A stretch of 64,000 bases of DNA. It comes from Pseudoneobacillus sp052180215 (GTDB lineage Bacteria; Bacillota; Bacilli; Bacillales; Cytobacillaceae). Shown here one piece after another: positions 1 to 8,539 of the stretch. The position numbers and the translations under genes are program-made. Under the pieces are notes generated by a model, which ran no database searches, was not told the DNA's origin, and saw only the letters and a list, made by a program, of their open reading frames with translations. The stretch spans positions 2,390,001 through 2,454,000 of the forward strand of contig NZ_CP197471.1 of the NCBI RefSeq assembly GCF_052180215.1. Reading direction: 5' to 3'. Positions within the stretch are counted from its first letter, which is position 1, and every line of letters starts with the position of its first letter.

Positions 1-1
1 G

Positions 2-88
2 TTTTTATTTATGTTGTGGGCGATTCGTTTTTATAAAAAAAGTGAACAGCCGTTAAATGTTTTTCCTTCGCAAACATTGAATCGATAA
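2..88 (+). CDS. C-terminal end of an unidentified, probably membrane protein (partial)
   Basis: An open frame enters from the left edge and stops with TAA at 86-88. The 28 visible residues begin with a hydrophobic, aromatic stretch and end in a short charged tail, as at the end of a last membrane helix of a transporter. A hairpin terminator follows immediately, which supports a real gene end. The family cannot be recognised from so little sequence. Confidence 0.45.
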   Translation, partial: FLFMLWAIRFYKKSEQPLNVFPSQTLNR

Positions 89-92
89 AAAA

Positions 93-127
93 AATAGAAA
101 TCCATTATATATGGGTTTCTATTTTTT
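93..127. terminator. Bidirectional rho-independent terminator
   Basis: An inverted repeat (AATAGAAATCCA / TGGGTTTCTATT, one G-T pair) is flanked by A-rich and T-rich runs. It can serve the partial plus-strand gene and the minus-strand GH18 gene, whose coding ends meet here. Confidence 0.75.
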
Positions 128-1385
128 ATTTCATTACATTCATCGTTTGCCCTAAATAAGACCAATTCTGTGGGAAGTTTAATCCTATATGCCAAAAGGT
201 AGCTCCTCGTAGCTGGTAGAAATCAATCAATTTATATTTTTCTGTAATACTTCTAATATCCTCAAACCAAACGATATGTTCTTCTGTACCACTCCAATAT
301 TGATACCATGACTCTGCGGCCAGTAAATCATACTGAATGATAGCCGTTTGTTGAAGTGCAAAATTTTGCGCATCTAAATTAGACATTGAAACTACTTTAT
401 TGTCTAATGTTCTCCAATTATAAGCATATAACGGAAAAGCTATCTGTATTTTATTAGAAGGTATTAAAGTAGTAGCATATTGTAGAACTTGATCTACCCA
501 CCATACGGGTGATATGGGGTCAGGAGGACCACCCGGATAACCATAATCAATGGTCATGATTCCAACTATATCCGCAAACTTTCCTATAGCTTGATAATCA
601 TAAGCACCAATGATCGGATTATTTGGGATATCTTCTGTTTTTGCATGAACATTTACATGTAATATAAGGTTACCTAAGGCACCTTTTAGGTCTTTTAGAA
701 ATAAAATAAAATCATTTCTATTCGCCGGCGGAATAAATTCAAAGTCAATGCTTACCCCTTCGTAACCACGTTGCCTTGCTAGATTGGTAGTACTTAATAT
801 TAAGTTTCTTCTATAAACAGGGTTCCCTAGGACTCCACCAATTAGTTCAGGGCTAAATACATTATTTTGATAATTTCGTATTAACAATAATGGCTTTATT
901 CCTACTCTCTTACATTCGGTAACGATAGGGAGATCCTCTTGCTGAACATACCCCCAACCTTCGTTTGTAAGCGAATAAGAAACAATGGCTAAGTATGTTA
1001 ATTGATTGGCTAATTGACTTAAAAGCGGAACTGCTGGAGTTGTAGGTAAAATAAACCCTAACGTTTCAAGATTCATTTTAAGAGGAGATGGTATATTTAT
1101 TTTTTGTCCAATGGATAAAAAGTTTGGATTCACTCCGGGATTTGCCGCTATTATATTGGAAACACTGGTATTATAGATCTTTGAAAGGTTCCATAATGTG
1201 TCTCTTGGCCGAATTCGATAAGTTCGTATGGGTAATTCCGATGTAGGAATATAAAGTGCTAGACCAGGCATTAAATAATTTGTTAAATCAAGACCATTCA
1301 CATTCAAAATGGAGGGTATAGATACCCGATACTTTTGTGAAATTGCCAAAAGTGTATCTCCGTTTCTAACAATATGAATTGCCAT
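126..1385 (-). CDS. LysM-GH18 spore peptidoglycan hydrolase (SleL/YaaH-like)
   Basis: Predicted N-acetylglucosaminidase acting on spore cortex or coat-associated peptidoglycan. Two LysM modules (about residues 1-48 and 54-100) carry the typical start GDTL...IS and end with an IP pair; a glycoside hydrolase 18 barrel fills about 115-419. The catalytic strand reads GVSIDFE with the acid Glu near 216, and WHIG near the C-terminus closes the barrel. There is no signal peptide, as in YaaH/SleL proteins, which reach the spore via LysM. I place the start at the internal ATG because AAAGGTG lies 7 nt before it; the ATG 21 nt upstream has no ribosome site. The length (419 aa) fits the family. The family is secure; the exact cortex role is inferred. 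Confidence 0.9.
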   Translation of the reverse strand: MAIHIVRNGDTLLAISQKYRVSIPSILNVNGLDLTNYLMPGLALYIPTSELPIRTYRIRPRDTLWNLSKIYNTSVSNIIAANPGVNPNFLSIGQKINIPSPLKMNLETLGFILPTTPAVPLLSQLANQLTYLAIVSYSLTNEGWGYVQQEDLPIVTECKRVGIKPLLLIRNYQNNVFSPELIGGVLGNPVYRRNLILSTTNLARQRGYEGVSIDFEFIPPANRNDFILFLKDLKGALGNLILHVNVHAKTEDIPNNPIIGAYDYQAIGKFADIVGIMTIDYGYPGGPPDPISPVWWVDQVLQYATTLIPSNKIQIAFPLYAYNWRTLDNKVVSMSNLDAQNFALQQTAIIQYDLLAAESWYQYWSGTEEHIVWFEDIRSITEKYKLIDFYQLRGATFWHIGLNFPQNWSYLGQTMNVMK

Positions 1386-1473
1386 GGATATCACACCTTT
1401 TTTCATACTTTATAATAGTCTATGGTTGTGATATGGATAAATAGTACAGTGAGTAGCAATGACAAAGAGCTTT

Positions 1474-1500
1474 AATAAAAAAACAGACCAAATAGGTCTA
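1474..1500 (-). terminator. Terminator of the methyltransferase-monooxygenase operon
   Basis: AGACC/GGTCT stem with a 5-nt loop, followed on the minus strand by a run of seven T. It overlaps the stop codon of the monooxygenase reading frame. Confidence 0.65.
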
Positions 1501-2666
1501 TCCTTTTAACTCTGTTATCTTGTATCCTATTGTCTTATCAAAATGTGTTTGTTTGATTTTGTTTGGTGTCTTTTTTACAAGGTGATTCCTAATGTAACCT
1601 AAGAGTGGATTCTCTATTTGTGCTACTTTTCCTAGTTGCCAAGATTGATTCACAATGGAATGTGCTCTTTTCATTCTTTTCTTTTCAAACATTTTTAGAT
1701 TTGTTTCCATTTCACCTTGGCGTTTTAAACACATTGCTAATTCAACAGCATCCTCTAGAGCTAAACAAGCCCCTTGTCCTAAATTTGGAGTGGTTGCATG
1801 GGCAGCATCTCCCAACAAAATAATTCTCCCTGAGGTCCATTTTTTTATTGGAGTGGAGATAAATCAAAAATATCGGTTTTAATAATGTCATCTTCATTTG
1901 TAGATTGTAATACTAGTGGTATAGGTTCGATAAAATTGGAAAATAAATCCACAAGGTATTCTTTATTCGTTTTATCTAGCTGAGAATCCGGATGTCGCTG
2001 ATTTTTTGTAGAAAACCAATAGACTTTGTGATTTGAAACAGGAACCAATCCAAAACGTACTCCCTTACCCCAAGCTTCAAACATATATCCTGTTTGACAG
2101 TATTCATGACTAAAGGTAGTAACTCCCCTCCATGAAGTGTAACCACTCCAACGCAGCTTCGTATCTTTTGTCATTTGTTTTCGAACATTTGAATGTATAC
2201 CATCTGCTCCAATGACTAAATCACAGGAATCTACTGAACCATCCTCAAAAAAAACCAAAACCTTATTCTTTTCTTGTTGTAATCTTAAGAACTTTTTATT
2301 CGTAATAATTGGTGTATTATTCATTCTTTCTATTAATAAAGAATGTAATTTGGACCGTTCTATACCTACTGTATTCCCACCATATTTAGTAGATATTTGT
2401 TCCAATGGAATATTCGTTAGAATTTGGCCATTTGAAGTAATGATCTTTGACTGGGTAATAATTTTACTATTTTCATAGAGTTTTTCTGAACTAATTCCCA
2501 TATAGTTCAGTGCATGAATCGCATTATTCCATAATGTAATACCAGCTCCACCATTTCTAATGCTATTAGATTTTTCATAAACCTTCACATCGTAGCCAAT
2601 GTTCTGAAGGCAAATGGCAGAAGAAAGGCCGGCTATGCCGGCACCAATAATAATTATTTTTTTCAT
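1498..2666 (-). pseudogene. FAD-dependent aromatic-type monooxygenase, frameshifted
   Basis: Group A flavoprotein monooxygenase of the salicylate/urate hydroxylase-like class, split into two frames. The N-terminal part (start 2666) holds the Rossmann GAGIAGL motif and the DLVIGADGIHSNVR segment; the C-terminal part (1498-1818) holds LLGDAAHATTPNLGQG, the FAD ribityl-binding motif. The frames break where TGGAG is directly repeated at 1849-1858 (plus strand). Removing one 5-nt copy restores a continuous 387-residue protein reading SPIKKWTSGRIILLGDAAH, the usual family length and motif order. So the lesion is a tandem duplication, not a gene boundary. It follows a methyltransferase by 31 nt on the same strand. 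It could be inactive, or a reversible slippage mutation. Confidence 0.85.
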
Positions 2667-2697
2667 CTTTTATCCTCTAATTATAAAATATGATAGA

Positions 2698-3744
2698 CTA
2701 CCTCGGTCTTGCAACAATCCCATTATGGACCTTAATATATCCATGACGTAAAATATCAAACCCGGCTTCATAGACATACAATCCCATTTGACGGATATCC
2801 ATGAGCTCTCTATATGTATGATTCATAACATCCGCCATAATGGTATAAAATAGTCGTGATTTTAATTGAAGTCTAGGTGTTGTCATGATCGCATAGCCAC
2901 CAGGTTTTAGGAATTTCCTATGCCAATCCATTGCTTCCGCTTTAAATTCATCAGGAAAATGTTCTAATAACCCAACACTCAAAACAATATCAAATTCCTT
3001 ACCAAATGGCAGGTTTCGGATATCATCAACCAGATAATGAATATTCATTTGATTTTTGTGCCATACTCTCGGGTTTCCCGAACGCGGGTTGGCTCCTAAA
3101 AATGGATAACTATCTGGAAAATGACCAAAGCGATCCGTTTTGCAAAATTCATCATAATCCACCATAACTACTTCACCTTCAGGATACATTGCATATAACT
3201 GCATTGCCTCGTAGCCTTCCGCTGCACCTAGAAATAGAATTCGTGGTTTTTTTACATCTATCCCTTCAAATAAAGCTCTTTTACCTCTTGGATCCCAGAC
3301 ACCATCTTCAATTCGATGAGCATAATTCCATAAAGATAGCCGAATCGTTTCCCCAAGTGCTTTACTTACCTCTTGCATTTGGAAACGTGCAAGATACTTT
3401 TTAAGTTCACCTTTTGAGTTGGACAATTCAGTTGGCATATCCTTTACAAACCATTCATGGAATGAACGATTAAAAAATTCCCATGAGGCTTTCACAGACA
3501 TTTCTCCGTTATCCTGTTCCCATTCGCGCTTTGAATTAGCAATCGTTTTTACTTCATAAGGTTTTCCAACCTCTTTCCAAGATAGCTGTGACCAATCCGA
3601 AACTATATTTGCATTGAAAAATCGGTCAAGATGCTCATTAGTGGGATTCCGAAGGTCTATTCGGTAACTCGGGGTTAACATGGTGGATTCAAAATCTGCA
3701 TCAGAGAATAACGGTTCTTCTATTTTTATATCACTCAGAGTCAA
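2698..3744 (-). CDS. Class I SAM-dependent methyltransferase
   Basis: 348-residue protein. The N-terminal half (about 1-165) has no domain I recognise and may shape the acceptor site. The C-terminal half is a Rossmann methyltransferase: motif I ILFLGAAEGYEA at 169-180, an acidic VVMVDYD strand end about 25 residues later, EFDIVLSVGLLEHF as motif IV, and FLKPGGYAIMTTPR as the post-motif strand. The start is TTG with GGGAGG 7 nt upstream; there is no nearby ATG. It is the first gene of a two-gene unit with the FAD monooxygenase, a pairing usual in tailoring of quinones or small aromatic molecules. The substrate is unknown. Confidence 0.8.
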   Translation of the reverse strand: MTLSDIKIEEPLFSDADFESTMLTPSYRIDLRNPTNEHLDRFFNANIVSDWSQLSWKEVGKPYEVKTIANSKREWEQDNGEMSVKASWEFFNRSFHEWFVKDMPTELSNSKGELKKYLARFQMQEVSKALGETIRLSLWNYAHRIEDGVWDPRGKRALFEGIDVKKPRILFLGAAEGYEAMQLYAMYPEGEVVMVDYDEFCKTDRFGHFPDSYPFLGANPRSGNPRVWHKNQMNIHYLVDDIRNLPFGKEFDIVLSVGLLEHFPDEFKAEAMDWHRKFLKPGGYAIMTTPRLQLKSRLFYTIMADVMNHTYRELMDIRQMGLYVYEAGFDILRHGYIKVHNGIVARPR

Positions 3745-3842
3745 TTTATTGCCTCCCTACATTTATTTTCAGTAATACCTGTTTATTCAGATACTATTTT
3801 AAATATTCTAAAAAGTCAATCTGAGGTTCATTCGTCCATCAT

Positions 3843-3876
3843 AAAAAAACAAGAATCAATAAATTGATCCTTGTTT
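3843..3876 (-). terminator. recQ terminator
   Basis: ACAAGAATCA/TGATCCTTGT stem with one mismatch and a 6-nt loop, followed on the minus strand by a T-rich run, 8 nt after the recQ stop codon. Confidence 0.7.
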
Positions 3877-3883
3877 AAAATAC

Positions 3884-6010
3884 TTATTGATGCTTTAAGA
3901 AAAAGTAAGCTTTAATCATAAAGTACGTAACTTCCTCTGGTAATCGTTCTTTTATTGGCTTTAATTTTTCAGTATCTGCTTCACAAACAGCTGCTTCAAT
4001 TAATGGTCTATATTGGATTGGTAGGACTTCTTCCCAGTTTATAAAAAGCCCCTCTTCCGCGCTGCGAATAATATGTGATTCAACCGTCGTTGTAGACATA
4101 TCTCGCTCCGTGGCAATGTTTTTAATTGACGAACCATTTATGAACATGTCGTAACTAACAAGGTGAGATGCTTTTGCCTCGGGGTCTTTTTTTGGCTTTA
4201 GAACTTTTGTTTTCTCTTTTTCTTCTAGGTTATCACTTAATCTTTCTGGATTTTCTTCACAGTACGCTCGTATTTTTTGGATAAATTCTAATCCATACTT
4301 CTCAAGTTTATGGGTACCGACACCCTTAACATTTAAAAATTCTGGATTAGACATCGGGAGTCTTACACACATATCCTGTAAGCTAGTATCTGAAAAAATC
4401 ACAAACGGCGGAACCTTCTCTGCTTCTGCAATTTTTTTACGAAGAAGTCGAAGCTCCTCAAATAATGGATCACTTTTCGTAATCGTCTTCGCTTGCATTT
4501 CTTCTTTTCTAGTAACGGTTTGATTTCCTCTTAAAACTTCTTTCCCTTTATTTGTAACAAAAATAGTTGGGAATTGTCCGTTTTCAATTCCAATGATACC
4601 TTCCGTGATTAAGTAATCAATGAATTCCGTTACTTCTTTTGCACTCTTGTTTTGCATCATTCCATAAGTGGTTAATTGATCGAAATGAAATTGGGTAATC
4701 GTTTTACTTTTTGATCCTGTTAGGACCTTAGCCACCGTTGATTTACCAAATCGCTGACCCATTCTAACCAAACATGAAAGGACAATTTGTGCTTCCTTCG
4801 TTACATCAACAGCTTGTCTTGTATCAGTACAATTGCTGCAACGTCCACAGTTTCCAGGCGATGCCTCATTAAAATACTCAACAATCCACGACTGTAAACA
4901 GTTTTCCGTATGACAATACCCAACCATCTGATGAAGTTTTTCTAGTTCCATCGAAATTCTGTCGCGTTCTAATGTTTGGTCGATGAGAAAACGGTGGATT
5001 TGCGTATCACTGGCCCCATACAATAAAATACATGTACTTTCAAGACCATCACGGCCAGCTCTTCCTGCTTCTTGATAATAGCTCTCCATATTTCGCGGCA
5101 TCTGATAATGAATGACATATCGAACATTCGATTTATCAATTCCCATGCCAAATGCAGAAGTCGCCACCATTAACGGCTTTTCATCCTGCAAAAATGCATT
5201 TTGCTGTTCTAATCTTTCATGATCACTAAGTCCTGCATGATAACGTGCAACTTCAACTTTTGCTTTTTTTAAAGCTTCATACAATTGGTCCACCGTTTTA
5301 CGGGTGGCTGCATAAATAATACCAGATTCGTTTTTATTCTTTTTGACATAATCAAGCAAAAATTTATCTCTATCCTGACCTTTAATCACAGAAAAAGAAA
5401 GATTATTACGTTCAAAACTAGTGACTACTTCCTTTTCAATACGAAGTGACTGACAGATGTCTTGACGTACCTGTGAGGTGGCAGTTGCCGTAAGAGCAAG
5501 AATGATTGGCTTGGTTGGGATATGGTTTAATATACTGGAGATATATAGATAGCTAGGGCGGAAATCATGTCCCCACTGGGAAATACAGTGTGCTTCATCA
5601 ACGGCAATAAGTGGTATTTCCACCTCCGCTAACTCTCTTAAAAATAATCCTGATTCGAGTCGCTCAGGTGAAATATAAAGAAGCTTGTACTCTCCTTTTT
5701 TGGCTAACTGCATGCGTTCCTGAATTTCCTTTTGAGATAAGCTACTATTTATATAAGTGGCAGCAATCCCTAATTGCTCTAACGTATCTACTTGGTCCTT
5801 CATTAAGGAAATTAGTGGTGAAATGACAATGGTAGTCCCAGAAAAAACGAGGGCTGGAACTTGATAACATAATGATTTCCCGCCACCAGTTGGCATAACA
5901 CATAAAGTATTGTCACCAGCGAACACGTGTTCAATAGTTGATTTTTGTCCAGAACGGAATTCATCGTATCCAAAATGCGTTTTTAATATTTGCTTAGCTG
6001 TTTCAAACAT
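3884..6010 (-). CDS. recQ: ATP-dependent DNA helicase RecQ
   Basis: 3'-5' SF2 helicase for recombination and fork repair. Residues 40-46 give Walker A (TGGGKS), 138-141 the DEAH box with the RecQ-specific HCISQWGHDFRPSY loop, then ALTATAT (motif III) and QEAGRAGRDG (motif VI). A zinc-binding four-Cys cluster follows near 370-395 (CHTENC and CGRCSNC), then a winged-helix RQC region, an HRDC domain around residues 515-595, and a C-terminal helix-turn-helix extension. At 708 aa it is longer than the roughly 590-residue RecQ of B. subtilis, the extra length being the C-terminal helical part. It is a single-gene unit with its own terminator; ATG is preceded by AGGAGGAG. Confidence 0.95.
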   Translation of the reverse strand: MFETAKQILKTHFGYDEFRSGQKSTIEHVFAGDNTLCVMPTGGGKSLCYQVPALVFSGTTIVISPLISLMKDQVDTLEQLGIAATYINSSLSQKEIQERMQLAKKGEYKLLYISPERLESGLFLRELAEVEIPLIAVDEAHCISQWGHDFRPSYLYISSILNHIPTKPIILALTATATSQVRQDICQSLRIEKEVVTSFERNNLSFSVIKGQDRDKFLLDYVKKNKNESGIIYAATRKTVDQLYEALKKAKVEVARYHAGLSDHERLEQQNAFLQDEKPLMVATSAFGMGIDKSNVRYVIHYQMPRNMESYYQEAGRAGRDGLESTCILLYGASDTQIHRFLIDQTLERDRISMELEKLHQMVGYCHTENCLQSWIVEYFNEASPGNCGRCSNCTDTRQAVDVTKEAQIVLSCLVRMGQRFGKSTVAKVLTGSKSKTITQFHFDQLTTYGMMQNKSAKEVTEFIDYLITEGIIGIENGQFPTIFVTNKGKEVLRGNQTVTRKEEMQAKTITKSDPLFEELRLLRKKIAEAEKVPPFVIFSDTSLQDMCVRLPMSNPEFLNVKGVGTHKLEKYGLEFIQKIRAYCEENPERLSDNLEEKEKTKVLKPKKDPEAKASHLVSYDMFINGSSIKNIATERDMSTTTVESHIIRSAEEGLFINWEEVLPIQYRPLIEAAVCEADTEKLKPIKERLPEEVTYFMIKAYFFLKHQ

Positions 6011-6194
6011 ATAATGCTCCTCCTCTTATACTAGGAGACTAGTTTTTTGTTTGTCGTTTTTCTCTTTTCGAAATTTATTCCGATTGCCTATTTATTATAC
6101 ACCTTCTAAAAATGTTTGTATAAGTATCTGATAAATCATCCTTCGAAAATAATAGGAAATATTTTTCAAAATATGGTTTCTTTTTTCTATAGAT

Positions 6195-6240
6195 TCGATT
6201 AATATCTAATTAGATAATTATTAAATTAGATATTATTCGA
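6195..6240. promoter_or_regulatory. Large inverted repeat upstream of an MFS gene (operator candidate)
   Basis: Arms of 17 nt (6195-6211 and 6224-6240) are reverse complements with a single mismatch, around a 12-nt AT-rich spacer; inside the left arm and spacer is the perfect palindrome ATCTAATTAGAT. It lies 15-60 nt before the MFS start, in the place expected for a repressor site. It is not a terminator, as no T run follows and the gene starts right after it. The cognate regulator is not in the window next to it. Confidence 0.6.
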
Positions 6241-6255
6241 ATGAAGGTGTTGAAA

Positions 6256-7491
6256 ATGTTTCATACATTAAAAGTAGAAAAAGCCTATCGTAGGCTTTTG
6301 TATGCAGGGATCATTAATGGTATTGGTGATAGATTTAGCCAGGTAGCTTTAATGACGCTTATTTTACAAATGACAGGCTCTGGTTTATCAGTGGGAATCA
6401 CACTTGCCGTACGGATGCTGCCATTCTTATTCTTTGGGCCCCTTAGCAGCACCATTGCAGAAAAACTTTCGCGTAAGAAACTATTAATCTATACAGACTT
6501 TTCCCGTGTTATTATTGCGTTATCATTTCTATGGATTAATAGCCCCGATGACATGTGGATTGTTTATGTGGGGTCGTTTTTATTAGCTTCTGGTGAAGCC
6601 CTATATGCTCCTACACGAAGAGCAAGTATTCCTGCTATTGTTGAACAAAAAAACATAAAATTGGTGAATTCCTGGGAACAAGTGTTAGTCGGTTTTGTTT
6701 TAATTATTGGGGCTTTAACTGGTGGATTGGTTTCATTCGTCTTTGGAGCAAAGGCTGCCTTTATCATTAATATTTTGTCGTTTTTGATAGCAGGCTTGAT
6801 TATTACAACCATTCCTAGCTTAGAAGTTCAATTAGAGGAAAACGTTACCGATAAAACTGAAAAGACAAAGATGACAAAATTATTTGCTGTAATACTTTCT
6901 TCCTCTTTATTAATCATGCTCGTGTCTATTGAAATGCTTGTTCCTTTTGCGAATGGAATTGAGAATGTATTAATTAGTGTTTATGCTGTTGAAACTTTTC
7001 ATGCCGCAGATTTAGGAGTTGGGATTTTATATAGTGTCCTTGGAACAGGTTTTGTGCTAAGTCCAATTATTACGAAATGGATAAAGGGGCATTACCTTCT
7101 ATTTGGTTTTTCTTGTATGATGATGGAAGGTTTAATATTAACAATCGTTAGTCAATCCCAGTCTTTTGCCCTTGTTGTTATTCTGTTTGGGATATTAACC
7201 ATTTTCGGAGGGGTTGGTAATACTTTAATTGATACGGTTGTCATGGAAACCATCCCTGTAAAATTTCAAGGTATGTATTTTGGTTTATCCGCTACTTTAG
7301 CTAACACTTTACTTGGAATATCTATGTTTTTAACGGGGGTATTATTAGAATTCTTTGAGCCAAGAACAATGGGTTTACTAAATGGATCTTTATATTTTAT
7401 CTTTGGCTTACTCTTTTTCTTATGGTCATTAAAATTAATTTATTGGAACAAACAACATGAATTAACTAGAGAGAATTTAGGTACAGAATAA
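6256..7491 (+). CDS. MFS transporter (drug-efflux type)
   Basis: 411-residue major facilitator with about 12 hydrophobic segments. The first loop carries the motif-A-like sequence GPLSSTIAEKLSRKKLLIYTD, typical of the MefA/DUF894-type efflux branch. The start is the ATG at 6256, because AAGGTG sits 6 nt before it; the upstream in-frame ATG at 6241 overlaps that ribosome site. It is monocistronic: a large inverted repeat precedes it and a strong terminator follows. The substrate cannot be read from the sequence; efflux of small hydrophobic compounds is inferred from family. Confidence 0.85.
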   Translation: MFHTLKVEKAYRRLLYAGIINGIGDRFSQVALMTLILQMTGSGLSVGITLAVRMLPFLFFGPLSSTIAEKLSRKKLLIYTDFSRVIIALSFLWINSPDDMWIVYVGSFLLASGEALYAPTRRASIPAIVEQKNIKLVNSWEQVLVGFVLIIGALTGGLVSFVFGAKAAFIINILSFLIAGLIITTIPSLEVQLEENVTDKTEKTKMTKLFAVILSSSLLIMLVSIEMLVPFANGIENVLISVYAVETFHAADLGVGILYSVLGTGFVLSPIITKWIKGHYLLFGFSCMMMEGLILTIVSQSQSFALVVILFGILTIFGGVGNTLIDTVVMETIPVKFQGMYFGLSATLANTLLGISMFLTGVLLEFFEPRTMGLLNGSLYFIFGLLFFLWSLKLIYWNKQHELTRENLGTE

Positions 7492-7525
7492 AGATAAAGT
7501 TCATCCATAGAAAATCGTATAAACA

Positions 7526-7552
7526 AAAAGCCCCAAACATGGGGCTTTTTTA
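7526..7552 (+). terminator. Strong terminator
   Basis: AAAAGCCCC/GGGGCTTTT stem, 6-nt loop and T run, 35 nt after the MFS stop. The run of A before it means it can also act for the opposite strand. Confidence 0.9.
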
Positions 7553-7567
7553 ACGCTTTAAAGCAAC

Positions 7568-7582
7568 GGGGGTCAGACCCCC
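7568..7582. repeat. Short perfect palindrome GGGGGTC-A-GACCCCC
   Basis: A 15-nt palindrome, strikingly GC-rich for this genome, overlaps the stop codon of the ATP-grasp gene and supplies its last residues. I saw no second copy in the window. Confidence 0.6.
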
Positions 7583-8526
7583 ACTGCATTAACGCTTTGC
7601 TCTAGTGCAGTTTTTAGGTATTTGGCGAGTTCGAGCATGCCGTATTTTCCTGCTTTTGCTTCAGCATCTGAGTTGTAGTTGGTGTTTGTATTAATATCAT
7701 AGGTGAAAATTTCGCCATCTTGGTTTCGGATAAATTCAATACCAGCAACCTTTACATTGTTTCCTGCTAATACTTGTTCATATTTAGCAAGAATTGGGTC
7801 GTAGAATCCTTCAAGAATTTGAAACTTTGGTTTTTCTTCTACTTCTTCTCCTACTGGACAAAATAAATCGCCGATTTGACAAGCATCTGCTGGACATAAT
7901 TCAAAGCCCTCGGAAGTGTCAACTTTTACTGCATAGACAAACTTTCCTCCAACAAATTCACAACGAGTGATAAAACTTTCTGGAGCCTGTATGTATTCCT
8001 GTATCAATGTTATACCATCAACTGGCTCTTCAAACGCAGGGCCTTCCACATAAGCTTTTAATGACCCAAAAGTTTGAAATAATTGTACCCCTAGACCTTT
8101 ACCTGCGCGATTATGCTTTGTAATAAAAGGTTTACCTTCAAACGATTTTGCCGCTTTTAAAATATTCTCTTTTCCAACTGCCGCAATGGTACGCGGAGTT
8201 TGAACACCATACTTATTTAACTCTAAGTATTGTTGAACCTTACTAACTTCGAGCTGTAATGCTCGTGTACCATTAAAAACAGTACGTCCATGTGCTTCCA
8301 ACCACGCTAACACTTGCAAAGTAAATTCTGGGGCATAACGATGGTCACGTGTATGAGATGACGCACTCATCCTACTGTAATAAATTCCTTCCGGCGGAAT
8401 ACTAGATAAATCCACAGTTCCCTCGTCTAAATGCCATTCCTCAAAAGGAATGCCTAGCTCTTCTAATCTTCTAGTTAAATGAACAGTCCATTCACTGTTT
8501 TCATGAATTACATATACTTTACTCAT
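7573..8526 (-). CDS. RimK-like ATP-grasp ligase under S-box control
   Basis: 317-residue ATP-grasp enzyme, expected to join a carboxylate to an amine or thiol via an acyl phosphate. N-terminal pre-ATP-grasp domain about 1-95; ATP-binding lysine and glycine loop in PFITKHNRAGKGLGVQLF (about 133-150); acidic metal-binding end YDINTNTNYN near 274-283, the RimK-type E/D-x-N-x-N arrangement. A Cys-containing stretch (CPADACQIGDLFCP) is unusual. It lies 13 nt downstream of the LLM monooxygenase gene, on the same S-box-controlled transcript, so a role in sulfur assimilation or salvage is likely. AGGAGG precedes ATG. The last residues AVGV come from a GC-rich palindrome. The substrate is unknown. Confidence 0.8.
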   Translation of the reverse strand: MSKVYVIHENSEWTVHLTRRLEELGIPFEEWHLDEGTVDLSSIPPEGIYYSRMSASSHTRDHRYAPEFTLQVLAWLEAHGRTVFNGTRALQLEVSKVQQYLELNKYGVQTPRTIAAVGKENILKAAKSFEGKPFITKHNRAGKGLGVQLFQTFGSLKAYVEGPAFEEPVDGITLIQEYIQAPESFITRCEFVGGKFVYAVKVDTSEGFELCPADACQIGDLFCPVGEEVEEKPKFQILEGFYDPILAKYEQVLAGNNVKVAGIEFIRNQDGEIFTYDINTNTNYNSDAEAKAGKYGMLELAKYLKTALEQSVNAVGV

Positions 8527-8539
8527 CTCTATTATCCTC

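Noticed and set aside
2212..2478. 88-codon plus-strand ORF inside the monooxygenase
   Set aside because: Antisense shadow of a conserved gene; no ribosome site.
6195..6240. Inverted repeat as a terminator of an upstream plus-strand gene
   Set aside because: No T run follows and the divergent neighbour recQ leaves no plus-strand gene to terminate.
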